Below, piece by piece: positions 25,440 to 33,466 of a stretch of DNA of 53,992 bases. The position numbers were made by a program, and so were the translations under genes. The notes under the pieces are model-generated. The model saw only the letters and a program-made list of their open reading frames with translations. It was not told where the DNA came from and searched no databases. Source of the stretch: Pseudomonadota bacterium (GTDB lineage Bacteria > Pseudomonadota > Alphaproteobacteria > Rhodobacterales > Rhodobacteraceae); assembly GCA_963205235.1 (NCBI GenBank), contig CAUJIP010000025.1, positions 1 through 53,992 on the forward strand, in the 5' to 3' direction. How positions within the stretch are numbered: position 1 is the first letter of the stretch; each line of letters begins with the position of its first letter.

Positions 25440-26762
25440 ATGAAACGGATGACACTTGCCGCATCTGCGGTGGCTGCACTTGTCGGGGCGACCCAGGCCA
25501 GTGCGCAAGACAACGAACTGACCCTTTGCTGGGCCGCCTGGGACCCGGCCAACGCCCTGGTCGAGCTTTCGAAGGATTTCGAGGCCCAATCCGGGACCAA
25601 GATGAACTTCGAATTCGTTCCTTGGCCCAACTTCGCCGACCGCATGCTGAACGAACTGAACTCGGGCGGCCAGCTTTGCGATCTGATGATTGGCGACAGC
25701 CAGTGGATCGGCGGCGCGGCTGAAAACGGCTGGTACGTCAAGCTGAACGACTTCTTCGACAAGGAAGGCATTTCGATGGATGCCTTTGTCCCGGCGACGG
25801 TGACGGGCTATTCCGAATGGCCCAAGGGCACGCCGAACTATTGGTCGCTGCCCGCATTTGGCGATGTGGTCGGTTGGACCTACCGCAAGGACTGGTTCGA
25901 ACGTCCCGAAATCCAGGCCGCCTTCAAAGAGAAGTATGGTCGCGACCTGACGCCCCCCGCCACCATGGCGGAACTGAAGGAAGTCGCCGAATTCTTCCAG
26001 GGCCGCGACATTGACGGCAAGACGGTCTACGGCGCCTCGATCTATACCGAGCGCGGGTCCGAAGGCATTACCATGGGGGCGATGGATGTCCTCTATTCCT
26101 TCGGCTTCAAGTACGACAATCCCGACAAACCCTATGACATGGAAGGGTTCGTGAACTCGGACGGGGCTATCGCCGGGCTTGAGTTCTACAAGTCGCTTTA
26201 CGACTGCTGCGTCGCCCCAGGCACTTCGAACACCTATATGGGCGAAGGCATCGACGCCTATAAGTCCGGTCAGGTCGCGATGCAGATGAACTTCGCCTTC
26301 ACATGGCCGGGGTTCGAGGTTGATCCGAACGTCGGCGGCGGCAAGACCGGCTATCTGGTGAACCCGAAAGGACCGAACGGCGACCAGTTTGCGCAGCTTG
26401 GCGGTCAGGGCATCTCGGTTGTGGCCAACACCGACAACATGGATGGGGCACTGGCCTACGTCAAATGGTTCGCCCAGCAGGATGTGCAGCAGAAATGGTG
26501 GTCGATGGGTGGCTTCTCTTGCCTGAAAGCCGTGGTGGAAGACCCCGCCTTCGCCACCAGCCAGCCCTATGCGCAGACCTTCCTTGACTCGATGGCCATC
26601 GTGAAGGACTTCTGGGCCGAACCAAGCTATGCCTCGCTGCTTCAGGCATCGCAGGCCCGCGTTCATGACTATGTCGTCGCCGGCAACGGCACGGCGAAAG
26701 AAGCTCTGGATGGCCTGATTGCCGACTGGACCGAAGTCTTCATGGACGAAGGCAAGCTCTGA
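25440..26762 (+). CDS. Carbohydrate ABC transporter substrate-binding protein
   Basis: The 440-residue periplasmic protein has a signal peptide (MKRMTLAASAVAALVGATQASAQ, residues 1-23) and the type I extracellular solute-binding fold: ELTLCWAAWDPANALVELS at the start and SDGAIAGLEFYKSLYDCC, GQVAMQMNFAFTWPGFE and YVKWFAQQDVQQKWW further on, with many aromatic residues for sugar stacking. It starts at 25440 after GGGAGGATTGC. Unusually for an exported protein it has several cysteines, including CC in YDCCV. It is the first transport gene. A hairpin after its stop may keep its level above that of the permeases. Confidence 0.93.
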   Translation: MKRMTLAASAVAALVGATQASAQDNELTLCWAAWDPANALVELSKDFEAQSGTKMNFEFVPWPNFADRMLNELNSGGQLCDLMIGDSQWIGGAAENGWYVKLNDFFDKEGISMDAFVPATVTGYSEWPKGTPNYWSLPAFGDVVGWTYRKDWFERPEIQAAFKEKYGRDLTPPATMAELKEVAEFFQGRDIDGKTVYGASIYTERGSEGITMGAMDVLYSFGFKYDNPDKPYDMEGFVNSDGAIAGLEFYKSLYDCCVAPGTSNTYMGEGIDAYKSGQVAMQMNFAFTWPGFEVDPNVGGGKTGYLVNPKGPNGDQFAQLGGQGISVVANTDNMDGALAYVKWFAQQDVQQKWWSMGGFSCLKAVVEDPAFATSQPYAQTFLDSMAIVKDFWAEPSYASLLQASQARVHDYVVAGNGTAKEALDGLIADWTEVFMDEGKL

Positions 26763-26769
26763 CCCTATC

Positions 26770-26796
26770 GGGTGCGCCGGGCATACTGGCGCACCC
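26770..26796 (+). terminator. Hairpin between the binding-protein and permease genes
   Basis: GGGTGCGCC and GGCGCACCC form a perfect 9-bp stem with a 9-base loop, starting eight bases after the stop codon. With no T-run after it, it more likely protects the upstream mRNA or causes partial termination, the usual way binding-protein levels are set above those of membrane parts. Confidence 0.7.
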
Positions 26797-26816
26797 CCCG
26801 TTCCAGGATCCCCGAC

Positions 26817-27764
26817 ATGGCCACGCCCTCCATAGACCGACTTGCGCGGGCTACCCCGCCATCCCTTGCGCGCAAGGTCCGTGGATTGTCGGACCGTGCC
26901 ATTGCCTGGATCTTTGTAGCCCCCACGATCCTGCTTTTGCTGGCGATCAACATCTTCCCGCTGATCTGGACCATCAGGCTGTCGTTCACGAACTACGCTG
27001 CAAACAAGACCAATGCCGAAGTGAAATGGGTTGGCCTGAAGAACTATGAACGCATCCTCACGGACGAGGATATCTGGTCGAACATGACCACGACAGCGCA
27101 TTTCCTGATCTGGACCATCGTGCTGCAAGTGATCATCGGCTTTACCCTGGCCTGGCTGATCAACCGCAAGTTCAAGGGCAATGATCTTCTGACCACCCTG
27201 ATCGTCGTTCCGATGATGCTGTCCCCCGCCGTCGTCGGCAACTTCTGGACGTTCCTTTACCAGCCGCAGATCGGTGTCGTGAACTACATCGTCGAATTCT
27301 TCACCGGCATTCCCGCGGCCAGTTTCTCGATGCTCGGCCCCGGTGGACTTGCGCCCTGGTCGATCATCATCGTCGACACCTGGATGTGGACGCCTTTCGT
27401 CATGCTCATCTGCCTTGCCGGCCTGCGGTCGATCCCCGACTACATCTATGAGGCCGCCGAGGTGGACCGCGCGTCGAAGTGGCGGCAGTTCTGGACTATT
27501 ACCGTGCCGATGGTCCTGCCGTTCCTGATGCTTGCCGTGCTTTTCCGCGGGATCGAGAACTTCAAGATGTTCGACATGGTCAACCTTTTGACCGGTGGCG
27601 GTCCGGGAGACGAGACGCTCCTGACCTCCATAGACCTCAAGCGGGAAGCCTTCGAGAAATGGCGCACCGGCTATTCCAGCGCTTACGCGATCATCCTATT
27701 CGTCACGGTCTTCGGCCTCGCCTCGATCTACGTGAAGGCGCTTAACAAGGTGAAGGAGCGCTAG
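26817..27764 (+). CDS. ABC transporter permease, subunit 1
   Basis: The 315-residue protein has six hydrophobic segments (first AIAWIFVAPTILLLLAINIF) and the cytoplasmic EAA loop YIYEAAEVDRASKWRQFWTI, which contacts an ATPase. It belongs to the MalF/UgpA-like sugar permease group. The ATG at 26817 follows AGGA; the upstream frame runs through the hairpin and is not coding. It starts 54 bases after the binding-protein gene, and its stop codon ends at 27764 with permease 2 beginning at the very next base. One ATPase pairs with it. Confidence 0.94.
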   Translation: MATPSIDRLARATPPSLARKVRGLSDRAIAWIFVAPTILLLLAINIFPLIWTIRLSFTNYAANKTNAEVKWVGLKNYERILTDEDIWSNMTTTAHFLIWTIVLQVIIGFTLAWLINRKFKGNDLLTTLIVVPMMLSPAVVGNFWTFLYQPQIGVVNYIVEFFTGIPAASFSMLGPGGLAPWSIIIVDTWMWTPFVMLICLAGLRSIPDYIYEAAEVDRASKWRQFWTITVPMVLPFLMLAVLFRGIENFKMFDMVNLLTGGGPGDETLLTSIDLKREAFEKWRTGYSSAYAIILFVTVFGLASIYVKALNKVKER

Positions 27765-28706
27765 ATGAGTGCCTATTCCGTCACCGAGCCGTCCAAGGTC
27801 TCGAAATGGGTCGCGGGCCTCTTGGTCACGCTTTACGCGATCATCACCCTCTTGCCGCTAGTCTGGATCATTTCCACCAGCTTCAAGACCGGGCCAGACT
27901 CGATCTCATACCCGCCGAAGGTGTTTTTCGAGCCCACGGTCGAAGGCTATGTCAACCTTTTCACCACCCGCACCCGGCCCGCCGTCTCGGAACTTGACAC
28001 ACTCCCGCCCCCCGACGGGCTGATGGAAGAAATCGCTCGCCGGCAGGGCACGATCATCACCGGGCCATCACGCTTTGCCGAACGCTTCCTGAACTCGGTG
28101 ATCATCGGCTTTGGCTCGACGGCCCTGTCGATCATTCTTGGCACGCTGGCCGCCTATGCGTTTAGCCGCTTCAAGGTCCCGCTGAAGGATGACCTGCTGT
28201 TCTTCATCCTTTCCACCAGGATGATGCCCCCAATCGCCGTCGCGATCCCGATCTACCTGATGTACCGCGAGCTTGGTCTGTCGGACACGCATGTCGGCAT
28301 GATCCTGCTTTATACGGCGGTGAACATCTCGCTCGCCGTCTGGCTGCTGAAAGGCTTCATCGACGAGATCCCGCGCGAATATGAAGAGGCTGCCCTGATC
28401 GACGGCTACACCCGGTTTCAGGCCTTCCGCAAAGTCGTCCTGCCGCAGGCCGCGACCGGCATCGCCAGTACCGCGATCTTCTGCCTGATCTTCGCCTGGA
28501 ACGAATACGCCTTCGCGGTCCTCCTGACCTCGGGCAACGCACAGACCGCCCCCCCCTTCATCCCGACGATCATCGGCGTCGGTGGCCAGGACTGGCCCGC
28601 AGTTGCCGCAGGTGCGACCCTGTTCCTGCTGCCAGTGATGATCTTCACCATCCTTCTGCGCAAACACCTTCTGCGCGGCATCACCTTCGGAGCCGTCCGC
28701 AAATGA
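27765..28706 (+). CDS. ABC transporter permease, subunit 2
   Basis: The 313-residue protein is the MalG/UgpE-like partner, with six hydrophobic segments and the EAA loop YEEAALIDGYTRFQAFRKVVLP. It begins at an ATG directly after permease 1's stop codon and its own stop overlaps the start of the following 62-residue gene (ATGA), so the three are translationally linked. A periplasmic loop (TRTRPAVSELDTLPPPDG) of about 50 residues between the first two helices is longer than usual for MalG and could contact the substrate-loaded binding protein. Confidence 0.94.
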   Translation: MSAYSVTEPSKVSKWVAGLLVTLYAIITLLPLVWIISTSFKTGPDSISYPPKVFFEPTVEGYVNLFTTRTRPAVSELDTLPPPDGLMEEIARRQGTIITGPSRFAERFLNSVIIGFGSTALSIILGTLAAYAFSRFKVPLKDDLLFFILSTRMMPPIAVAIPIYLMYRELGLSDTHVGMILLYTAVNISLAVWLLKGFIDEIPREYEEAALIDGYTRFQAFRKVVLPQAATGIASTAIFCLIFAWNEYAFAVLLTSGNAQTAPPFIPTIIGVGGQDWPAVAAGATLFLLPVMIFTILLRKHLLRGITFGAVRK

Positions 28707-28891
28707 GCGCGTTCATAAATGGCCTTCTCCGCCTTCGCCGGGGACCGTGGGAGACCCTCGCGACTGTCCTCATCGCGCTTGGGGTGGTGATGCTGATGCA
28801 ACCCTTCTTTCTTTGGGCCTACACCTGGTCCTTCATCGTGACCCTCGTCGGCACCGTGATGTTCATCGTCACCAGCCATTTTCCGGAATAG
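28703..28891 (+). CDS. 62-residue membrane protein in the transporter operon
   Basis: The protein has two hydrophobic segments (about residues 18-34 and 39-58) around a short turn, and an arginine-rich N-terminus (LLRLRRGPWETL). It starts at the ATGA overlap with permease 2 and stops three bases before ATPase 1, so it is translated with the transporter. Small membrane proteins also occur in the glycerol ABC operons (GlpU) of Rhizobium, but this one does not obviously match that family. Its role may be accessory to the permease pair. I recognise no other homologue. Confidence 0.85.
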   Translation: MSAFINGLLRLRRGPWETLATVLIALGVVMLMQPFFLWAYTWSFIVTLVGTVMFIVTSHFPE

Positions 28892-28893
28892 AC

Positions 28894-29988
28894 ATGGCCG
28901 AGATCGTCATTCGCAACCTTCGCAAGGAATTCGGCGCCTTCACCGCCGTGCAAGGGTCATCTTTCACCATCAAGGACGGTGAATTCTTCATGCTCCTTGG
29001 CCCCTCGGGCTGCGGCAAGACCACCACGCTGCGCATGATCGCGGGCCTTGAACTACCAACCTCGGGCGAGATTCTGATTGACGGCGAGGATGTCAGCCAA
29101 CGCCCCGCCAGCCAGCGCGACATCGCCATGGTCTTTCAGATGTTCGCCCTTTATCCGCATATGAACGTCCGCAAGAACATCGCCTACCCGCTGGTCAGCC
29201 AGGGCGTCCCGAAGGCGCAGGTCCAGCAGAAGGTGGCCGAGGTCGCAAAGATCCTCCGCATCGACCACATGCTTGACAAACCCGTCGGCGGGCTGTCCGG
29301 CGGCGACCGCCAGCGGGTGGCCCTCGGCCGCGCCATCGTGCGCAATCCCAAGGCCTTCATGATGGACGAACCCCTGGGTGCCCTTGACGCCGAGTTCCGC
29401 GAGATCATGGCCGAGGAACTTCGCGCTCTGCACGACCGGATGCACGCCACCACGGTCTACGTCACCCATGACCAGCTTGAGGCGATGCAGATGGGCGACA
29501 AGATCGTCGTGATGAATCATGGCGTGGTCGAACAGTTCGGCACCCCGCAGGATATCTACGACCACCCCGCCACGTTGTTTGTCGCTGACTTCATCGGCAG
29601 CCCCGCAATGAACTTTTTGCGCTTTGACGGTACCGCAGTCGCGGGGGCCGAGACCGTCACACTTGGCGAAAACCCCGTCACGCTACCCCAGCTTCAGGAA
29701 CCCGCCTCCGGTTCCCTTGTCCTTGGCGTCCGACCAGAGCATGTCAGCCTTTCTGACACTGCCCCCCTGCGTGGCCGGATCGAGGCCGTCGAATACCTTG
29801 GCACCACCCAGATCGTCACCCTGTCCACCCCGTTCGGAGCGGTCAAGGCTCGCACCTCTTCTGCCCTTTCCGCCAGACCGGGCGATCTGACCGGGCTGAA
29901 TCTGTCGGCCCCCCGCCTTTCGCTTTTTGACGCCACCACCGGTCGCGCCGTCCGCACCGCCGCCAATGCCGGGGTCTTTCATGGCTGA
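28894..29988 (+). CDS. ABC transporter ATPase, subunit 1 (MalK type)
   Basis: The 364-residue protein has Walker A LGPSGCGKTTT (residues ~39-49), Q-loop, signature VGGLSGGDRQRVALGR, Walker B AFMMDEPLGALDAEF and the H-loop YVTHDQLEAM, followed by a TOBE domain (from about residue 240; LGVRPEHVSLSD) as in MalK/UgpC. The signature is LSGGD rather than the more usual LSGGQ. It starts three bases after the small membrane protein. It overlaps ATPase 2 by eight bases. Two different ATPases in one operon imply an asymmetric, heterodimeric motor. Confidence 0.95.
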   Translation: MAEIVIRNLRKEFGAFTAVQGSSFTIKDGEFFMLLGPSGCGKTTTLRMIAGLELPTSGEILIDGEDVSQRPASQRDIAMVFQMFALYPHMNVRKNIAYPLVSQGVPKAQVQQKVAEVAKILRIDHMLDKPVGGLSGGDRQRVALGRAIVRNPKAFMMDEPLGALDAEFREIMAEELRALHDRMHATTVYVTHDQLEAMQMGDKIVVMNHGVVEQFGTPQDIYDHPATLFVADFIGSPAMNFLRFDGTAVAGAETVTLGENPVTLPQLQEPASGSLVLGVRPEHVSLSDTAPLRGRIEAVEYLGTTQIVTLSTPFGAVKARTSSALSARPGDLTGLNLSAPRLSLFDATTGRAVRTAANAGVFHG

Positions 29989-30973
29989 AGTCATCCTGTC
30001 AGGGCTAAGCAAATCCTACGGTGCCACCCAAGCGCTGCAGGGCGTCAGCATGACGATCCCCGATGGGGCGTTTGTCGTCCTTCTTGGCCCAACGGGTGCG
30101 GGGAAAACCACAATCCTCCGCCTTATCGCCGGCCTTGACAGGCCCGACAGCGGCGACGTCCGCATCGACGACCATTCGGTCATGCAAGACACCCCCGCCC
30201 AGCGTGATGTCGCGATGGTTTTCCAGCAATACTCGCTTTACCCCCACCTCACGGTCCGCGACAATCTTGCCTTCCCGCTCCGCTCTCCCATCATCGCGAT
30301 GCCGCAAGCCGAGATCGCCAAGCGCGTGGCCGAGGTGGCCGAGGTTCTGCGCATCCCCCACAAGCTTGACAACAAGGCCACCGCGCTTTCGGGCGGCGAG
30401 ATGCAGCGTGTTTCCATCGGCCGCGCCCTTGTCCGGAACCCTCGCATCTACTTGATGGACGAACCGCTTTCTTCGCTCGACGCCAAGCTTCGCGCCGACC
30501 TGCGGATCGAGCTGAAACGCATCCACGCTGACATGGGCGCCACCTTCCTCTACGTGACCCACGACCAGATCGAGGCGATGACGATGGCCACCCATGTCGG
30601 CGTGCTTGATCGCGGGAAACTTGTCCAGTTCGGCACACCCAGGGATATCTACGAAAACCCGGTCTCTACCTATGTCGCCGCCCGACTTGGCCAGCCGCAT
30701 ATCAACCTTCTCCCCGCGGCCGCCTTCCCCGGTGCCCCGTCGACCGCGACCCAGATCGGCCTTCGCCCCGAACACATCCATGTTGGCGACGGGCAGGACG
30801 CGACCATCCAGAGGGTCGAGCATCTGGGCGATCAGACCCGCCTGCACCTGACGATTGGGCATTACAGCCTTATTACTCTCACCCAGCCCCACACAGCTTT
30901 GAAACCGGGCGAGACCCTGAAGATCCGCCCCCATAACCCCCTCTGGTTCGACGCCTCCGGCAACCGCATCTGA
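29981..30973 (+). CDS. ABC transporter ATPase, subunit 2 (MalK type)
   Basis: The 330-residue protein has Walker A LGPTGAGKTTI, signature ALSGGEMQRVSIGR, Walker B IYLMDEPLSSLDAKL and H-loop YVTHDQIEAMT, and a shorter TOBE region (IGLRPEHIHVGD). It starts inside the end of ATPase 1 (eight-base overlap), so the two are translationally linked. The two ATPases differ at the signature (LSGGE here versus LSGGD), and the substrate-interaction loops differ too. They probably form a heterodimer below the two permeases. The kinase gene begins twelve bases after its stop codon. Confidence 0.95.
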   Translation: MAEVILSGLSKSYGATQALQGVSMTIPDGAFVVLLGPTGAGKTTILRLIAGLDRPDSGDVRIDDHSVMQDTPAQRDVAMVFQQYSLYPHLTVRDNLAFPLRSPIIAMPQAEIAKRVAEVAEVLRIPHKLDNKATALSGGEMQRVSIGRALVRNPRIYLMDEPLSSLDAKLRADLRIELKRIHADMGATFLYVTHDQIEAMTMATHVGVLDRGKLVQFGTPRDIYENPVSTYVAARLGQPHINLLPAAAFPGAPSTATQIGLRPEHIHVGDGQDATIQRVEHLGDQTRLHLTIGHYSLITLTQPHTALKPGETLKIRPHNPLWFDASGNRI

Positions 30974-30985
30974 AAGGCCAATCCC

Positions 30986-32608
30986 ATGAAACAGTTCATG
31001 AACTCCCGCGAGAGCCTCGTCACCGAAGCCATCGACGGCCTTCTTAGAACCAGCGGCGGCAAGCTTGCGCGCCTTGACGGCTATCCGCACATCAGGGTTG
31101 TCGTCCGCACCGATTGGGACCGATCAAAGGTCGCACTGGTGTCCGGCGGCGGGTCTGGCCACGAACCCTCGCACGCCGGCTTTGTCGGGCATGGGATGCT
31201 GACCGCAGCGGTCTGCGGTGATGTCTTCGCCAGCCCCTCGGTGGACGCCGTCCTTGCCGGCATCCTTGCCGTCACTGGCAAGGCTGGCTGCCTTCTGATC
31301 GTCAAGAACTACACCGGCGACCGCCTGAACTTTGGTCTTGCCGCCGAACGCGCCCGCGCTTTCGGTCTCAAGGTCTCGATGGTCATCGTTGACGACGACG
31401 TGGCCCTGCCCGATCTGCCGCAAGCCCGCGGCGTTGCCGGGACGCTTTTCGTCCACAAGATTGCTGGCGCGCTGGCCGAAACCGGTGCCGACCTTGACAC
31501 CATTACCGCCGCTGCAACCGCAGTGATCAAGGGCGCGATCTCGATCGGAATGTCACTTGATACCTGCAGTGTCCCCGGCTCTCCGAAAGAGGATCGGATC
31601 GCCACGGGTAAGGCAGAACTCGGCCTTGGCATCCATGGCGAGGCCGGGATCGAGCAGGTCGACTTCTCGGGCGCACGCTCTGCCATGCAGATGGTGGTCG
31701 ATAAACTTCTGCCCCACGCTGGGCAGGGTGACCACGTAGCGCTTCTGAACAACCTCGGCTCTACCACGCCGCTTGAAATGTCGGTCCTGGCCGAAGAACT
31801 TGCCCGCTCACCCTTGGGCGGGCGTGTAAAATGGATGATCGGCCCTGCCCCGCTGATGACATCGCTCGACATGCACGGATTTTCGGTCTCGCTTCTGCCC
31901 GTCGACCACGCGCAAGTGACCTGCCTCGCCGCCCCAGTCGGCCCCCATGCCTGGCCGGGCCTTCTTCCTTTCGGAGCCGTCGCCATTCGCCCGCTACCCG
32001 ATGGCCTTGCACCGATTCAGCCCGTCCCCAGTGCCCATCCCGCTCGCCGCGCCCTGATCGAGCGGTGCTGCAAGGCGCTGATCATCTGCGAAGCCGATCT
32101 CAACCAGCTAGACGCCAAGTCCGGTGACGGCGACACTGGCAGCACGCTTGCGGGGGCCGCGCGTGCGCTTCTCTCCGCCCTTGACCGCCTGCCCCTGTCC
32201 GACGCAACCCAGCTGTACCGGGCTATCGGGATGGAGCTCAGCCAGACGATGGGCGGCTCTTCCGGGGTTCTGCTCGCCATCTTCTTCGCGGCTGCAGGTG
32301 ATGCCAGCGCCTCTGGCAAGACCTGGATCGGGGCCCTCAGTGCCGGTCTCGATCGTGTCATGCAGGTCGGAGGAGCAGCCCCCGGCCACCGCACCATGAT
32401 CGACGCACTGGCCCCCGCGCTTGCCGCGCTTCCCGGCGGAGTTCAGGCCGCCGCGAAAGCCGCGCGCGAGGGAGCCAATGCCACAGCCCAGATGACCCGA
32501 GCCAAGGCCGGCAGAGCCAGTTACCTTGCCCCCGACAAGCTCAAGGGCCACAACGATCCCGGTGCAGAGGGCGTGACAAGGTTGTTCGAGGATTTGGCCA
32601 AGGGCTAG
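30986..32608 (+). CDS. Dihydroxyacetone-type kinase, fused DhaK-DhaL, ATP-dependent
   Basis: The 540-residue protein joins a DhaK domain (about 1-335) and a DhaL domain (about 345-540). DhaK shows SGGGSGHEPSHAGFVGHGML and His217 in GLGIHGEAGIEQ, the residue that binds the ketose covalently. DhaL shows the ATP-Mg motif GDGDTGSTLAG (about 381), MGGSSGVLLAIF and GHRTMIDAL. This is the single-chain, ATP-using form rather than the PTS form. Family members also phosphorylate erythrulose. As last gene of the ABC importer operon, it is a strong hint that the transporter brings in dihydroxyacetone, erythrulose or a polyol converted to one. No matching dehydrogenase is in the window. Confidence 0.92.
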   Translation: MKQFMNSRESLVTEAIDGLLRTSGGKLARLDGYPHIRVVVRTDWDRSKVALVSGGGSGHEPSHAGFVGHGMLTAAVCGDVFASPSVDAVLAGILAVTGKAGCLLIVKNYTGDRLNFGLAAERARAFGLKVSMVIVDDDVALPDLPQARGVAGTLFVHKIAGALAETGADLDTITAAATAVIKGAISIGMSLDTCSVPGSPKEDRIATGKAELGLGIHGEAGIEQVDFSGARSAMQMVVDKLLPHAGQGDHVALLNNLGSTTPLEMSVLAEELARSPLGGRVKWMIGPAPLMTSLDMHGFSVSLLPVDHAQVTCLAAPVGPHAWPGLLPFGAVAIRPLPDGLAPIQPVPSAHPARRALIERCCKALIICEADLNQLDAKSGDGDTGSTLAGAARALLSALDRLPLSDATQLYRAIGMELSQTMGGSSGVLLAIFFAAAGDASASGKTWIGALSAGLDRVMQVGGAAPGHRTMIDALAPALAALPGGVQAAAKAAREGANATAQMTRAKAGRASYLAPDKLKGHNDPGAEGVTRLFEDLAKG

Positions 32609-32740
32609 TCCAGAAACAGTCGGGACGCCCTGATCCGCCCAAGCGCCTTCGCGGTGGCTTTGACAGGCCATTGCGGCGACGGCGGTCGGGATACACCGTC
32701 ATCACCGCCCGGCAGCTGGCCAAACGCTGGTCATTCCTGC

Positions 32741-33397
32741 TTACGCCGCGACCGGCGCAATCAGCTCTGGCCCTGAGGCCCGGTTTGAATTTACCGCAAC
32801 ACCGACCCGGTATGGCGCGCCTAGCACCCCTTCGGCCGCAGCTTTCATCAGGACCGCCGCGCCATGCCCGGCTTCGCCCAACCACAGCGGCCAGTCCTTG
32901 CGCTCCAGCACCACCGGCTCGCGATGGTGAATTCCGGCCATGCTTGGGCCAGCCTCGGTCGAAACGATGGCCACCGTGTCCACCTCGCCCCAGCGCTGCC
33001 AGACCCCGGCAAGGGCCATGGGCAGACCATCTGCCCGGCTGAAATGCCAGGGCAGTCGCTCGCCCTTCGGCCCCTCGCTCCATTCATAAAAACCGCTTGC
33101 CGGAACGATGCAACGGCGCGCGCGGATTGCCTCTCGGAACGCGGGCTTCGTGGCCACTGTGTCGGATCGCGCGTTGATGATCAGTGGCCCGTCGTTCGGG
33201 GCCTTGTACCAGCTGGGCAGAAACCCCCATCGCATCGCCCGAAGCCGCCGCTGCCCGCCGTCAGAGGTGACAACGGCAACGGCATTCGTCGGGCAGACGT
33301 TGAAATTGGGCACTTCCGGCAGATCATTCCCGGGCACGGCATCAAACAGGGCCGCCAAGGCCTCGTTCGGGTGGGTGATGGTAAAGCGGCCACACAT
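32741..33397 (-). CDS. SRAP domain protein (YedK/HMCES type)
   Basis: SRAP proteins trap abasic sites in single-stranded DNA by linking Cys2 to them. The 218-residue protein begins MCGRF, giving Cys2 after methionine removal, and has NARSDTVATKP, ASGFYEW with the conserved Glu, and IHHREPVVL with the conserved His. The usual family spelling IHxRMPV is IHHREPV here. The start is the first ATG at 33397, fixed by the Cys2 requirement. It converges with the kinase gene and lies behind the 5'-nucleotidase-like gene on the same strand, separated by a GC-rich hairpin. Confidence 0.95.
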   Translation of the reverse strand: MCGRFTITHPNEALAALFDAVPGNDLPEVPNFNVCPTNAVAVVTSDGGQRRLRAMRWGFLPSWYKAPNDGPLIINARSDTVATKPAFREAIRARRCIVPASGFYEWSEGPKGERLPWHFSRADGLPMALAGVWQRWGEVDTVAIVSTEAGPSMAGIHHREPVVLERKDWPLWLGEAGHGAAVLMKAAAEGVLGAPYRVGVAVNSNRASGPELIAPVAA

Positions 33398-33417
33398 GGG
33401 GCAAGCCTAGGCGCGGA

Positions 33418-33444
33418 GCGGGGCAAAGCGCAACCTCGCCCCGC
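33418..33444 (-). terminator. GC-rich hairpin behind the 5'-nucleotidase-like gene
   Basis: GCGGGGC (33418-33424) pairs with GCCCCGC (33438-33444) around 13 bases, just beyond the stop of the nucleotidase-like gene. It may end that transcript, but no T-run follows. Confidence 0.35.
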
Positions 33445-33466
33445 CCCGCCCCTACGTTGGGGGGCC

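Noticed and set aside
25347-27128. 593-codon open frame on the minus strand
   Set aside because: It is antisense to the binding-protein and permease genes, which have clear family motifs. The translated product shows no domain.
32609-32740. Terminator behind the DhaKL kinase gene
   Set aside because: No stem longer than 5 bp with a T-run could be found; the convergent SRAP gene may limit readthrough.
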